The translations under genes and the position numbers were made by a program. Under the pieces are notes generated by a model. It was not told the origin of the DNA, made no database searches, and was given only the letters and a program-made list of their open reading frames with translations. A DNA stretch of 64,000 bases, taken from contig JAOZIA010000024.1 of the NCBI GenBank assembly GCA_026014585.1, positions 434,001 to 498,000 of the forward strand, given 5' to 3'. The DNA comes from Candidatus Bathyarchaeota archaeon (GTDB taxonomy: Archaea; Thermoproteota; Bathyarchaeia; Bathyarchaeales; Bathycorpusculaceae). Position 1 is the stretch's first letter; every line of letters starts with the position of its first letter. This document shows positions 34,676 to 43,854 of the stretch, in pieces.

Positions 34676-35707
34676 TTATTTGGCATTTTTTGGTTTACCC
34701 ATCGGCACTAAACCAGCCGAGATAGCCAGTATGGGACCAACAATTAAGCCAGCCCACATAAACAAAGCCACTATACCCATAACCACAAAAGAGACACGCT
34801 TTTTAATTGTGACTCTCGGGCTGCTTTTAAGAGAAAGGTGAAGAACCAATACCCCAAGAAGGAAGGGTATAAGTGCAAAGATCATTGTGACTATGGCTTC
34901 TGCACCTGCATTTACTTGCAATGCTGCAAAGATTAACTGGTAAAGTGTTGTTGCTGCTGTTCCAATAAAGGTAATTCCTGCTATTGCACCCAGCCAAGCC
35001 ATTAAATTTGTGAGACTGTTTTGTTTTTTTAGTTTCCAAGCAACCAAAATTCCACCCACTACAAGAGATGCAAGCATGGGTGCAAAAATTATGGCGAGAC
35101 TTTGTCCTTCCCACTGATAAATGCTGATTAGGCTAAACGGTATTAAAATCCACTCTTCAACAGTGTATATTTCTAGGTCACCCACTGTTAAGCCATAATT
35201 TCCACCTTTGGGTTCATCAGATTGCTCAAAAACTACAAGATAATACTTTCCCGGTGCAGGATTTTCCAACGTGAAATCGGCTAACTCTACAAATACGCTT
35301 GGAGAAAAGGGTTCAAAGGTGGGTTTTTGTTCTGTGTTATTTATGAGTTGGGCACCATATTCAGAGGGCACTGTAATTTCTTCTGGAATATTGCCATCGG
35401 AGGATATTTGTGGTCCCATCAGAATTATTCGCGGATTGAAGTTTTCGTCTTCAACTCTTATGGATTTGTAGAGTAAGGTGTGTATGTTTTGTCCAGCAGT
35501 TATGTTAAAAGTGTAGTATTGGGCATCGCCGTCTTTGTTTAGTGTTGAGTATATTGCCCAAGATTTGGCGGGGTCAGGAATAACTGTAGCGGTATCGATT
35601 GATTCGTTATTGTCTGTTTCTAATGGAGAATGAGCTATAACTATTGGAACAAAAAAAGCCATCAGCAAAGCAAAAGGTATTGTTACGGTTAGGATTTTTC
35701 TGTTCAA
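34676..35707 (-). CDS. Uncharacterised secreted-domain membrane protein
   Basis: This 343-residue protein has an N-terminal signal helix, then an external beta domain (about 30-190) with AIYSTLNKDGDAQYYTFNIT and GKYYLVVFEQSDEPKGGNYGL, resembling pre-peptidase C-terminal sandwich domains. Four membrane helices follow. TTG start at 35707 supported by the signal peptide. No enzyme motif was found. The stop lies 12 bases from the tRNA 3' end, convergent with it. Confidence 0.6.
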   Translation of the reverse strand: MNRKILTVTIPFALLMAFFVPIVIAHSPLETDNNESIDTATVIPDPAKSWAIYSTLNKDGDAQYYTFNITAGQNIHTLLYKSIRVEDENFNPRIILMGPQISSDGNIPEEITVPSEYGAQLINNTEQKPTFEPFSPSVFVELADFTLENPAPGKYYLVVFEQSDEPKGGNYGLTVGDLEIYTVEEWILIPFSLISIYQWEGQSLAIIFAPMLASLVVGGILVAWKLKKQNSLTNLMAWLGAIAGITFIGTAATTLYQLIFAALQVNAGAEAIVTMIFALIPFLLGVLVLHLSLKSSPRVTIKKRVSFVVMGIVALFMWAGLIVGPILAISAGLVPMGKPKNAK

Positions 35708-35858
35708 ACTCTAACCCCAATCAATATTTTCTTACTTGTAACTAATAAATCTCTGTCAATTGCTCAATTGAGATAACATCTGCTGATCTTACGTGTTAAG
35801 TGTAACTTAGATAAAGAATAAATGTGTGGTTTTGTAACTTTTTAATGAGGTTTTTGTT

Positions 35859-38261
35859 ATGACTACTTTACCAGCAGAAAAACTTAGGCGAGCCTGTGAT
35901 GCTAATTTTATGCACTGTGAATCCACCAAAGATTTAACTCCAATAAGCGAAATCATTGGTCAAGAAAGAGCCGTCAGAGCCTTACAGTTTGGATTAAACA
36001 TCAAAAACCACGGGTTCAACATTTACGTGGCAGGCTACTCGGGGACAGGAAGAAAAACAGCAGTTAAAAATTTTGTTGAAGAGCTAGCTCAAAAACAGCC
36101 CGTGCCTTCAGATTGGTGTTATGTGAACAATTTTGGTAATCAATATGAGCCTAAAGCCATCAGGTTGCCAGCGGGTAAAGGCAAAGAGTTCAAGGATTCG
36201 ATGAAGAGTTTTATTGACAGTATAAAATCGGCGTTACCTAAAGCTTTTGAAAGTGAAGATTATGCATCCAAAAGAGCTGCAACCGTTAAAGAACTGGAAC
36301 GGCAAAGAGCCGCCCTTATTGACCAGTTAAACTCAAAAGCCCAAGCGGAAGGCTTTGTTATTCAAACCACCCCAATTGGTTTACTTCTTATTCCAATTGT
36401 AAATGGGAAGCCGTTAAATGAGGAAGAAATCGCAGCACTGCCTCAAAACATCAAAGAAAAGCTTCAAGAAAAACGTGACAAGCTAGAAGGCGATTTACGT
36501 AACACCATGCGGCAACTCATTGACATGGAGCGAAAAATCCGTGAAGCACTCAAAAAGCTCAACCGCGAAGTTGCCCTCTACGCGATTGGAACCCAAATCG
36601 ACAGCATGCTTGAAAAGTACACAGAAACTGATGAGGTTACAGAGTATCTAAAAGAAGTTCAAAAAGATATTTTGGATAATTTACAGCAGTTTACCAAGCA
36701 AAATGAGCCCAAGCAGCAATTTCCATTTGCTATACCGTGGATGAAAGAAGAACCCTACAAAAAATATGAAGTAAACGTGGTTATTGACAATTCTGAAACC
36801 AAAGGCGCGCCAGTTATTATGGAAACAAACCCTACATACCACAACCTTCTGGGAAGAACCGAAAAAGAAGCCCAGTTTGGCGCGTTGACAACAGATTTTA
36901 ATATGATACGTGCAGGAGCCGTCCATAAGGCCAATGGCGGATACCTCATTGTGCCCGTTGAGGATTTGCTACGTAGCCCATTTGCTTATGATGGCCTTAA
37001 ACGGGATATCAGGGACCAAAAAATGTACATTGAAGAACCAGAAGAACGCTACGGGTTCATCAGTGTTAAAACCCTAAAACCTCAACCAATTCCCATGGCA
37101 ACTAAAGTGATTTTGATTGGCAACCCCGAAATTTACCAGTTAATGTTTAGCATGGACCAAGATTTCCGAGAACTCTTCAAGGTTAAAGCCGAATTTGACA
37201 CAACAATGCCTAGAACAACTGAAAATGAGCAGCAATACGGCGCTTTTGTGTGTGCTCTTTGTGAAAAAGAGAAACTAAAACATCTTAATGGGGCAGCATT
37301 GGCTAAACTTATTGAGTACAGTTCAAGACTAGCTCAAGACCAATACAAGCTAACCACGCATTTCTCCGCCATCGCTGACGTCATCAGAGAAGCAAACTTT
37401 TATGCGGAACAAGACAAAACCGACCTGATTATAGGAGTCCAGGTAAAGAAAGCTATTGAAGAAAAAATTTACCGCTCAAAACTAATCCAAGAAAAAATTC
37501 AAGAAATGATAAAACGTGGCTTCTTTTTGATTGACACCGTTGACCAGAAAACTGGACAGGTTAATGGTTTAGCGGTTTCAGGATTGGGAGACTTCATGTT
37601 CGGCACGCCCTCTCGCGTGACAGCAAGCATCGGTTTAGGCAAGGAAGGCGTGATTGATATTGAAAGAGAAGCAAAAACAGGCGGTCCAATCCACACCAAA
37701 GGCGTCCTTATCCTAAGCGGCTACATCAACGACAAGTACACCAAAGACAAGCCACTGAGTCTCTCAGCGCGGCTGGTTTTTGAACAGAACTACGGCGGAG
37801 TAGAAGGTGACAGCGCATCAAGCACGGAACTCTATGCTATGCTCTCAGCTCTTAGCGGGTTACCCATTAAGCAAAATATTGCTGTAACGGGCTCGGTTAA
37901 CCAGAAAGGTGAGGTTCAGGCAATTGGCGGTGTGAACGAGAAAATTGAGGGTTTCTTTGAAGTTTGTAGAGCTAAAGGCTTCACAGGTAAGCAGGGCGTG
38001 ATGATTCCAGACAGTAACATTCAAAATCTTATGCTTAAAGAAGAAATAATTGAAGCAGTGAAAGCAGGGCAATTCAGCATTTACTCAGCTAAAACTATTG
38101 ATGAAGGCATTGAAATTCTCACAGGCACCAAAGCTGGCGAACGTGAAGCAGATGGAACCTTTGAGGAAGGCACCGTGAATTATCTTGTAGATAAGCAGCT
38201 TAAGGCTATGGCAGATAAACTCAAAGAGTTCCCCCTCTTTGAAACCCAGAAAAGAGCATAA
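35859..38261 (+). CDS. Lon-like ATP-dependent protease, AAA_32 type
   Basis: This 800-residue protein starts at an ATG preceded by GAGG. N-terminal: DLTPISEIIGQERAVRALQFG. Atypical Walker A is AGYSGTGRKTAV, with Arg in the usual Lys position as is common in this family. A long coiled insertion (about 140-270) follows, then AVHKANGGYLIVPVEDLL as the Walker B region. The S16 peptidase domain has the nucleophile in GVEGDSASSTEL and the Lys in GGVNEKIEGFF. There are no membrane helices, unlike archaeal LonB, so this is the bacterial-type soluble branch. Role: ATP-dependent proteolysis. Confidence 0.9.
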   Translation: MTTLPAEKLRRACDANFMHCESTKDLTPISEIIGQERAVRALQFGLNIKNHGFNIYVAGYSGTGRKTAVKNFVEELAQKQPVPSDWCYVNNFGNQYEPKAIRLPAGKGKEFKDSMKSFIDSIKSALPKAFESEDYASKRAATVKELERQRAALIDQLNSKAQAEGFVIQTTPIGLLLIPIVNGKPLNEEEIAALPQNIKEKLQEKRDKLEGDLRNTMRQLIDMERKIREALKKLNREVALYAIGTQIDSMLEKYTETDEVTEYLKEVQKDILDNLQQFTKQNEPKQQFPFAIPWMKEEPYKKYEVNVVIDNSETKGAPVIMETNPTYHNLLGRTEKEAQFGALTTDFNMIRAGAVHKANGGYLIVPVEDLLRSPFAYDGLKRDIRDQKMYIEEPEERYGFISVKTLKPQPIPMATKVILIGNPEIYQLMFSMDQDFRELFKVKAEFDTTMPRTTENEQQYGAFVCALCEKEKLKHLNGAALAKLIEYSSRLAQDQYKLTTHFSAIADVIREANFYAEQDKTDLIIGVQVKKAIEEKIYRSKLIQEKIQEMIKRGFFLIDTVDQKTGQVNGLAVSGLGDFMFGTPSRVTASIGLGKEGVIDIEREAKTGGPIHTKGVLILSGYINDKYTKDKPLSLSARLVFEQNYGGVEGDSASSTELYAMLSALSGLPIKQNIAVTGSVNQKGEVQAIGGVNEKIEGFFEVCRAKGFTGKQGVMIPDSNIQNLMLKEEIIEAVKAGQFSIYSAKTIDEGIEILTGTKAGEREADGTFEEGTVNYLVDKQLKAMADKLKEFPLFETQKRA

Positions 38262-38456
38262 AACTAAAAACGCTCTTTCCCCACACATTTTTAATGCAGT
38301 TTTGTATCATGAATTGGCGTTTTAAGGCAAAAACGCTTGATAAAATGCTTGTTTTGTAGCGCTTTGTTGTTGCAAATGCACAACCACAACGCCATTTATA
38401 CCAGCTTAGGTTTGTTTATTGTGCGAGAGAAATAGCCATCCAAGAGATACACCCAT

Positions 38457-38553
38457 CTTGGCGGGTCAGCAGGTTAAACAGGCTGGCGGTCAGGGTCTAT
38501 TGCTCGGGGCGAATTTTTTGACCCCTCCTGAATAACAGTGGCGGCCCGCTAAG
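38457..38553 (+). ncRNA. Candidate structured RNA in 38262-38626 gap (strand uncertain)
   Basis: In an otherwise A+T-rich gap of 365 bases lies a G+C-rich block. CTTGGCGGGTC (38457-38467) can pair over 11 positions with GGCCCGCTAAG (38543-38553), including two G-U pairs. Inside, TCAGG (38490-38494) pairs with CCTGA (38527-38531) and GTC with GAC. A T-run follows at about 38557. It does not match tRNA, SRP, RNase P or 5S signatures that I know. It might be an unassigned small RNA or a long 5' leader element. Confidence 0.4.
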
Positions 38554-38626
38554 CTCCTTTTTGGATCAAGCTCGCATAAAATTATCACCGTTATTGTAAA
38601 TAGTGTTTATTAACCGTTAACCATAC

Positions 38627-39007
38627 TTGCATGCTCAAGGGTTAACTTTGAGTTACAAACGTCACATGCATCCAACAGTTAGCAAAGCAGAAATAGACGT
38701 GTTCAAAGCACTCAGCGCACAAGGCTTAACAGGCGGCATGCTAACCCAAAAACCCATCATCCTAAAAAGCACCATACCCGATTTTTGCTGGCCTGAAAAG
38801 AAAAAAGTGGTCTATCTTGATGGCATACCAGTGCACAAAAAAGACAAACAACTTGAACATGACGAGGAAGTAACAGATTTGCTTGAACTGCAAGGCTGGG
38901 ATGTGCTGCGAATCCGCTACGACCCGCCGTTGACAGAGAAGGAATGCGCAAAAGTTATTGCTCAAATTAAGAAGTTCATCAATTTTGATGAAGAAGAAAT
39001 AGAGTAG
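38627..39007 (+). CDS. PD-(D/E)XK endonuclease-like protein (DUF559/Vsr-like)
   Basis: A 126-residue small nuclease-fold protein. The motif order STIPDFCWPEKKKVVYLDG then QLEHDEEVTDLLELQGWDVLRIRYDPPL matches DUF559/Vsr-like enzymes: Asp in PDF, a strand with (V)YLDG, then Q/H-x3-E and the GW-VLRI strand. The second acidic plus Lys of a strict motif is imperfect, so catalysis is uncertain. The start is TTG at 38627 or 38648, or ATG at 38666; none has a strong ribosome site. The role is unknown; not linked to a restriction system here. Confidence 0.7.
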   Translation: MHAQGLTLSYKRHMHPTVSKAEIDVFKALSAQGLTGGMLTQKPIILKSTIPDFCWPEKKKVVYLDGIPVHKKDKQLEHDEEVTDLLELQGWDVLRIRYDPPLTEKECAKVIAQIKKFINFDEEEIE

Positions 39008-39053
39008 ACCCCTCTATCGTTTCTGCATTGTATTTCTAATAGGCTCCAAATAG
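39007..39053 (+). repeat. Dispersed repeat, copy 1
   Basis: It begins GACCCCTCTATCGTTTCTGC and ends CTAATAGGCTCCAAATAG. It is imperfectly repeated in tandem at 39060-39108 and inverted at 51966-52016. It begins in the stop codon of the nuclease-like gene. Confidence 0.75.
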
Positions 39054-39059
39054 AGCTTT

Positions 39060-39108
39060 GACCTCTCTCTATGTTTTCTGCATACCTTGACTAATAGGCA
39101 CCAAATAG
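39060..39108 (+). repeat. Dispersed repeat, copy 2
   Basis: It begins GACCTCTCTCTATGTTTTCT and ends CTAATAGGCACCAAATAG, the same head and tail as copy 1 with a variable middle. It lies about 90 bases before the rubrerythrin ATG. Confidence 0.75.
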
Positions 39109-39196
39109 GCAATAGTGTTAATTGAAAAGGCCTTAACTGTATGGAATGGTTTTTATTTTTCTGTTTAGCATGATATACGCTAAGGAAGTTTTAATT

Positions 39197-39769
39197 ATGG
39201 ATTTTAAGGGTAGCCAAACAGAAAAAAACCTCCTCGCATCCTTTGCAGGAGAATCCCAAGCAAGAAACCGTTATACATTCTTTGCCAGCGTAGCCAAAAA
39301 AGAGGGTTACGAGCAGATTTCAGCCATCTTTGAAGAAACCGCAGCCAACGAAAAAGAGCATGCCAAACTGTTCTTTAAACATCTACAGGGAGGCGTTGCA
39401 ACCATTACTGCTGAGTATCCCGCAGGCGTAATTGCCTCAACAGCTGACAACCTCAAAGCTGCAGCAGAAGGCGAAAAACTGGAATGGACCACACTATACC
39501 CAGATTTTGCTGCTGTTGCTGAGAAAGAGGGCTTTTTGGATGTAGCGAACACTTTTAGGATGGTTGCGCAGGCAGAAACCGCTCATGAACGCCGCTACAA
39601 CAAACTGCTTGAAAACATCAACACAGGCAAAGTCTTCAAGAAAGACGCACCGATTAAGTGGAAGTGCCGAAACTGCGGCATGGTCGTTGAAGGCACAGAA
39701 GCACCAGACAAGTGCCCAACATGTGCACATCCGCAATCATTCTTTGAAGTTTGGGTAGAAAACTACTAA
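39197..39769 (+). CDS. Rubrerythrin
   Basis: The ATG at 39197 (AAGGAAG upstream) gives a 190-residue protein; an open frame from 39146 adds only a hydrophobic leader and is rejected. The ferritin-like diiron domain has EETAANEKEHAKLF and AQAETAHERRYNKLL. The C-terminal rubredoxin-like domain has CRNCG and CPTCAH. Function: peroxide reduction in the cytoplasm using rubredoxin-type electrons, typical of anaerobes. Monocistronic. Confidence 0.95.
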   Translation: MDFKGSQTEKNLLASFAGESQARNRYTFFASVAKKEGYEQISAIFEETAANEKEHAKLFFKHLQGGVATITAEYPAGVIASTADNLKAAAEGEKLEWTTLYPDFAAVAEKEGFLDVANTFRMVAQAETAHERRYNKLLENINTGKVFKKDAPIKWKCRNCGMVVEGTEAPDKCPTCAHPQSFFEVWVENY

Positions 39770-39783
39770 CCAACTTTTCTTTT

Positions 39784-40224
39784 TTATCTACTATAAAGTC
39801 CTAATAGTTCGGCTTTTGCGATTACGTGTCCTTGCAGGGCAGCCTCCAAATCCTGCTTATTCGATTTCTTGCTTAGGGCGAGTTCGCAGTCCAGCGCGTA
39901 GATTTTAAAGACGTAACGATGCGTTCCATATGGCGGACACGGTGGAGTGTAACCTATTTCGCCGCCACTGTTTAAGCCCTCAACACCCGGTGCGGTGTCC
40001 TCATTGATTTCGCTTGTTTGCGGCGGGATGTTCCATATTATCCAGTGCACAAACGTTCCTGACGGCGCGTCGGGGTCATCCATTATCAGCGTCAGTGACT
40101 TGGAGGTTTTGGGTACGCCAGATATTGACAGCGGGGGGCTGGTGCCGGTTTGGTCGCAGGTGTATTTTGGCGGAATTTGTTTGCCATGCTCGAAGGCTTT
40201 GCTTTTTACTGTTAAGGCTTCCAT
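39784..40224 (-). CDS. PEBP / YbhB-YbcL family protein
   Basis: The ATG at 40224 has GGAG eight bases upstream; a TTG at 40239 is a weaker alternative. About 146 residues with the ligand-site signatures LTLIMDDPDAPSGTFVHWIIWNI and TPPCPPYGTHRYVFKIYAL. The phosphatidylethanolamine-binding fold is secure. Prokaryotic members have no firm role. Convergent with the rubrerythrin gene. Confidence 0.92.
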   Translation of the reverse strand: MEALTVKSKAFEHGKQIPPKYTCDQTGTSPPLSISGVPKTSKSLTLIMDDPDAPSGTFVHWIIWNIPPQTSEINEDTAPGVEGLNSGGEIGYTPPCPPYGTHRYVFKIYALDCELALSKKSNKQDLEAALQGHVIAKAELLGLYSR

Positions 40225-40288
40225 AATTTTGGTCTCCAAAAATCATTTAAAATGTGGGTTGGGCGGGATAAAAATTTATGCTGGATGT

Positions 40289-42007
40289 TTAGGTTTCGGC
40301 TTTTCTTATCAGTTCCTCTGCACTGCCAATGTCTATTTTGTAGAAAACTCCAGTTATCACTGATGCGATTACGCCGCTGATTATTAGTGGAAGCACCAAT
40401 GAGAAGTCAAAGTTGAAAATTAAAGTGCCTGTGGTGCCTACGGAGAAGAGTGCGCTTATCACTGCTGGGGCAAAGGGCGCCAAGATTGCCAAACCTGCCA
40501 AGCCGCATCCGATTATGGATATGAAAGCCCATTCGGTACGTATCATTCTGGCACGTCTAGATACACTAAAATCTGCACCTCTAAAGCCCATGCAAAGTGA
40601 AATTGACGCTACCGCCACGCTTAAGAATACGCCTTCTACTAACGCGAACACTATAAAGCCTGGGTCTGGTTTGTAGAAGAAGATTCCGACAACTGCACTT
40701 ATTACCATAATGATTAATGAGAATAGAACGTTAAATGCCAGTTTGCTTTTAACCAAGTTTTTGGGCGAAATCGGCGAGGCATAAATTCTCCAGACGGATT
40801 GTCCCTCTTCTCCGATTAGCATGTTACCAAGAGCCATTGCCATTACAGCTGCAGGCAACAGGAACATCATCAGAGAGAAAATCATTGATAATTCTGCTGG
40901 GGGCGATGAACCCGAGGCGCTACCACCGGTGATGCCTAAAGATTGCATGAGGAATACTAGTATGAAAACGATTGGGACAATGAAGGTTTGCATTAGTTCG
41001 CGTCGTCTGGTGAATGCTCGCAGGTCTTTTCGGATTAGGGCTGCTTCAGCTGTTGAGAACCCGATTTTGCCAAGAAAACCTGTTTTTGGCGTGTAGACGC
41101 CGCTTTTCTGTACTTTGATTGCTGGTGGCTCGTAGAGTCCAAATTTGACGTTTAATGTTACTGCAAGGTAGTATATGCCTGCGATGAAAAGAACGGATAA
41201 ACCAAGAAAGAGTAGTCCTTCAAGATACATTCCACTGGCAAGGTAGAAGACGGTTGTTGCTGGCCAAACGAAGGGGATGTACCATGCGCTGCTTTGAAAT
41301 GCGGTTAATCCTTGGAAGAAATCATAGAAGCCTTGCGTTATTGTGAAGTATATGACGTAGAATATGATGAAAAAGACAAGTGTGCCGATGAATCTTACCC
41401 AGACTGCTCCTCTGCCGCTGGATTTGTAAACGGCTCCTGTGAAGCGTATTTGCAGGATTCGGATGATTTCGGTTATGGAGCTTGCAAGAAACGCTGAAGC
41501 AAACATTGCCAATGATACTAGCAGTGCAGGTATTATTATGCCGTTGAAGGCTGAGAAAGCTATTACTCCTGCAGCCATTCCTAAAACGATGCCCATTGGG
41601 AACCCAAACAGGTTTGCTAGAATGGATGCTGCAGTGTGTTCCTGCCATGTTACAGGTAGCCAGTAAATCATTTGTGAGGCTGCTTTTAGGCCTGCAAGCT
41701 GAAACTGCTGAAGCATCGTTAGAACAACAGCAAAAATTAACACTATTGTGGGTAGAATGACAAAGATACTTACGGCTCCGTCTTGGACATTTGGAAGGTC
41801 AGGGATTTCATTGGTTAAACTTGGGTAAACAGAGGCAACAACAAAGTTAGCAAATATTCCCGCTACTACACCGATGACTATTGCTGTCCAGTAAGGCCAG
41901 TAAGCGATAAAGCTGTTTTCTTTATAGCGAGTTGTTTTTTTTCCCCTCAGCAGTCTACCTGATTTACGTTCAACCTGCATGAGGAGAAGGATGTTTTTCC
42001 AATTCAT
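40289..42007 (-). CDS. ABC-2 type exporter permease
   Basis: This 572-residue protein has about 12 membrane helices, i.e. two six-helix halves in one chain. It has a cytoplasmic loop with GKIGFSTAEAALIRKDLRAFTRRRELMQ, the typical coupling region, and NMLIGEEGQSVWRIYASPISPKNLVKSK. The ATG overlaps the TGA of the ATPase gene (ATGA), which fixes the pairing. Substrate unknown. Confidence 0.85.
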   Translation of the reverse strand: MNWKNILLLMQVERKSGRLLRGKKTTRYKENSFIAYWPYWTAIVIGVVAGIFANFVVASVYPSLTNEIPDLPNVQDGAVSIFVILPTIVLIFAVVLTMLQQFQLAGLKAASQMIYWLPVTWQEHTAASILANLFGFPMGIVLGMAAGVIAFSAFNGIIIPALLVSLAMFASAFLASSITEIIRILQIRFTGAVYKSSGRGAVWVRFIGTLVFFIIFYVIYFTITQGFYDFFQGLTAFQSSAWYIPFVWPATTVFYLASGMYLEGLLFLGLSVLFIAGIYYLAVTLNVKFGLYEPPAIKVQKSGVYTPKTGFLGKIGFSTAEAALIRKDLRAFTRRRELMQTFIVPIVFILVFLMQSLGITGGSASGSSPPAELSMIFSLMMFLLPAAVMAMALGNMLIGEEGQSVWRIYASPISPKNLVKSKLAFNVLFSLIIMVISAVVGIFFYKPDPGFIVFALVEGVFLSVAVASISLCMGFRGADFSVSRRARMIRTEWAFISIIGCGLAGLAILAPFAPAVISALFSVGTTGTLIFNFDFSLVLPLIISGVIASVITGVFYKIDIGSAEELIRKAET

Positions 42008-42774
42008 TTGACAAGTTCCTCGACAACTGCGCGTAAGTCCTCGGTTCCTGTAAGTTTGAGGAATATGTCTTCAAGACCTGAACTTGGCAAGCTTGCCCGT
42101 TCACGCAGCTCAGTCATGTTGCCCAGTGCGAGTATGTTCCCTTTGTACATTATGGCTATGCGGTCGCATACTGCCTCAGCGATTTCTAGCACATGAGTTG
42201 AGAGGATTGTGGTTACCCCTTGACGTTTAAGCTCGTTTATGAAATCTTTGACTATACGTGCGCTTCTTGGGTCCAGCGCGTTTAAGGGTTCGTCAAGGAT
42301 AAGAAGTTTGGGTTTATGTAAAAAAGCTGAGATGAGGCTGATTTTCTTTTTCATGCCGTCACTGTAACTGTTAATCATGTCGCCTTCTCTGCCTTCCAAT
42401 TGCAGGGCTTTTAGGTACTCGGTGATGCGCTGCTGTTTCTCATCTGCCTGCATGCCGTAAATGTCACCGATAAAATCCAAATACTCAAGTCCCGTCAAAA
42501 ACTCATAGATTGCGGGGGATTCAGGAACATACCCGACAAGCTTTTTTACTTCTACAGAGTCCCGCTGGGGGTCTAAACCTAAAACTACAACAGAGCCGCC
42601 ATCCGCTTTCACTAGTCCCATAAGCATTTTCAGGGTAGTTGATTTTCCTGAACCGTTAGGACCTAAAAGTGCAAAAATTTCGCCTTTGTTAATGGTTAGG
42701 TTGATGTTGTTTACTGCAACCAATTCATTATAGCGTTTGGTGACGCCTTTCAATTCAACAGCAGGTGCGCTCAT
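42004..42774 (-). CDS. ABC transporter ATP-binding protein
   Basis: The ATG at 42774 gives 256 residues (MSAPAVELKGVTKRYN); the eight extra codons upstream have no support. Walker A GPNGSGKST, degenerate signature YSDGMKKKISL, Walker B LLILDEPLNALD, H-loop STHVLEIAE. It energises the adjacent ABC-2 permease, probably for export. Pairs by overlap with 40289-42007. Confidence 0.92.
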   Translation of the reverse strand: MSAPAVELKGVTKRYNELVAVNNINLTINKGEIFALLGPNGSGKSTTLKMLMGLVKADGGSVVVLGLDPQRDSVEVKKLVGYVPESPAIYEFLTGLEYLDFIGDIYGMQADEKQQRITEYLKALQLEGREGDMINSYSDGMKKKISLISAFLHKPKLLILDEPLNALDPRSARIVKDFINELKRQGVTTILSTHVLEIAEAVCDRIAIMYKGNILALGNMTELRERASLPSSGLEDIFLKLTGTEDLRAVVEELVK

Positions 42775-42907
42775 GCTTACCGATACCCCAGCATGCAATA
42801 GAAAGCTATCAATATTTAAATTTAATGTGCAAACACCCAGCCCCGTCTCTATAGTCTATGTATTAATCAACTGCACTTAGCCAGTTAACCGCCCTGTTTT
42901 GTGGCTG

Positions 42908-43345
42908 TTACTTAAAGTTTAACTCAAAACTGATTGGCACTGCCTCACCCCAAGACTGCCGAATCGGACAAATCTTCTGTGCCATGCCATAAACCATAGT
43001 TGCTTTTTTGCGTTCATGCTCGCCATCTTTCTCCAAGCCCACATCCATAACAAAGTGCACATCAGTGAAAATCAATTTCTCCATGCCCTCCACATGCATC
43101 TTCAACTTAGCCTTAGTTTCCAAACTTTTCAGTCCCAACTGCGAATTTTTAGCTATCAACAAAAACAGCGTGTTCATACAGGACGCGAGTGCGGCGGCGA
43201 ATACATCTTCGGGGCTACAGTAGCCTTCTTTTCCTCCAAACGATGGCGGCGGGCTTACTGTGGCTATTTGTTTTCCTTTCACGGATAGGCTGCATTCGGT
43301 GCCGCTTTCCCAAGTGGCTACTCCTTCAAAATTCATTTCAGGCAA
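42908..43345 (-). CDS. OsmC family peroxiredoxin-like protein
   Basis: A 145-residue protein with the two OsmC cysteines, in AALASCMNTLFLL (Cys56) and AQKICPIRQSW (about Cys126). The fold swaps between monomers and reduces organic hydroperoxides. The start is either TTG at 43345, with GAGG ten bases upstream, or ATG at 43336. Monocistronic. Confidence 0.88.
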   Translation of the reverse strand: MPEMNFEGVATWESGTECSLSVKGKQIATVSPPPSFGGKEGYCSPEDVFAAALASCMNTLFLLIAKNSQLGLKSLETKAKLKMHVEGMEKLIFTDVHFVMDVGLEKDGEHERKKATMVYGMAQKICPIRQSWGEAVPISFELNFK

Positions 43346-43417
43346 AACAAATCATCCTCTAAGTATTTGTGGGGAAAAGTGTAATTTAATGTTTACGAAG
43401 CAGCACGTGCGAGCGTG

Positions 43418-43717
43418 TTAGTGTTGTTTTTCTTGTTCTTTTTTTAGTCTTTGATATTCTTCCTCGGTCATGCGGTCATAATATCCTAAGTACGTAAACG
43501 AGGTCATGTAATGTGCTGCAAGCCCGATGCCCCAAAACACCAGTGGAAACAAAAACCATGGAAACGTACTTAATCCGCCTGTAAAGAACCATATAAGAAA
43601 CAGCAACGTGTTCACAGCCGCATAAACGGCGGCATGGATGTAGAATGAGAGTTTAGCACCTGCTCGCTCTCGCGCTTTTTGCCGTAATTGTTCATCTGAA
43701 CTCAATGCTTTCACCAA
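43418..43717 (-). CDS. 2TM domain protein
   Basis: This 99-residue protein has the 2TM-domain layout: charged N-terminus, two membrane helices (FYIHAAVYAAVNTLLFLIWF and FPWFLFPLVFWGIGLAAHY), then an acidic/basic tail ending in a helical EEEYQRLKKEQEK. GTG start. Such domains are common as small stand-alone proteins or on histidine kinases; no function is known. Confidence 0.8.
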   Translation of the reverse strand: MVKALSSDEQLRQKARERAGAKLSFYIHAAVYAAVNTLLFLIWFFTGGLSTFPWFLFPLVFWGIGLAAHYMTSFTYLGYYDRMTEEEYQRLKKEQEKQH

Positions 43718-43854
43718 AACCCATTCACTGTGTAGGTAACAGGTGATATTTAAAACCAGTTATTACGTGGCATCTCTGTTTTATGCGCTTTCCTCTTTTG
43801 TTGGTGAATAACCTTAAATCGCCCAGCGTTCCACTCCTAAAAGAAGTACGCCTT

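Noticed and set aside
35859-38261. Archaeal membrane LonB
   Set aside because: No membrane helices, and the N-terminal and Walker A patterns fit the AAA_32 branch.
38457-38553. SRP or RNase P RNA
   Set aside because: None of the conserved loop sequences of these RNAs could be recognised.
39146-39196. Signal peptide on rubrerythrin
   Set aside because: The hydrophobic leader has no ribosome site and the family starts at the Met at 39197 with one.
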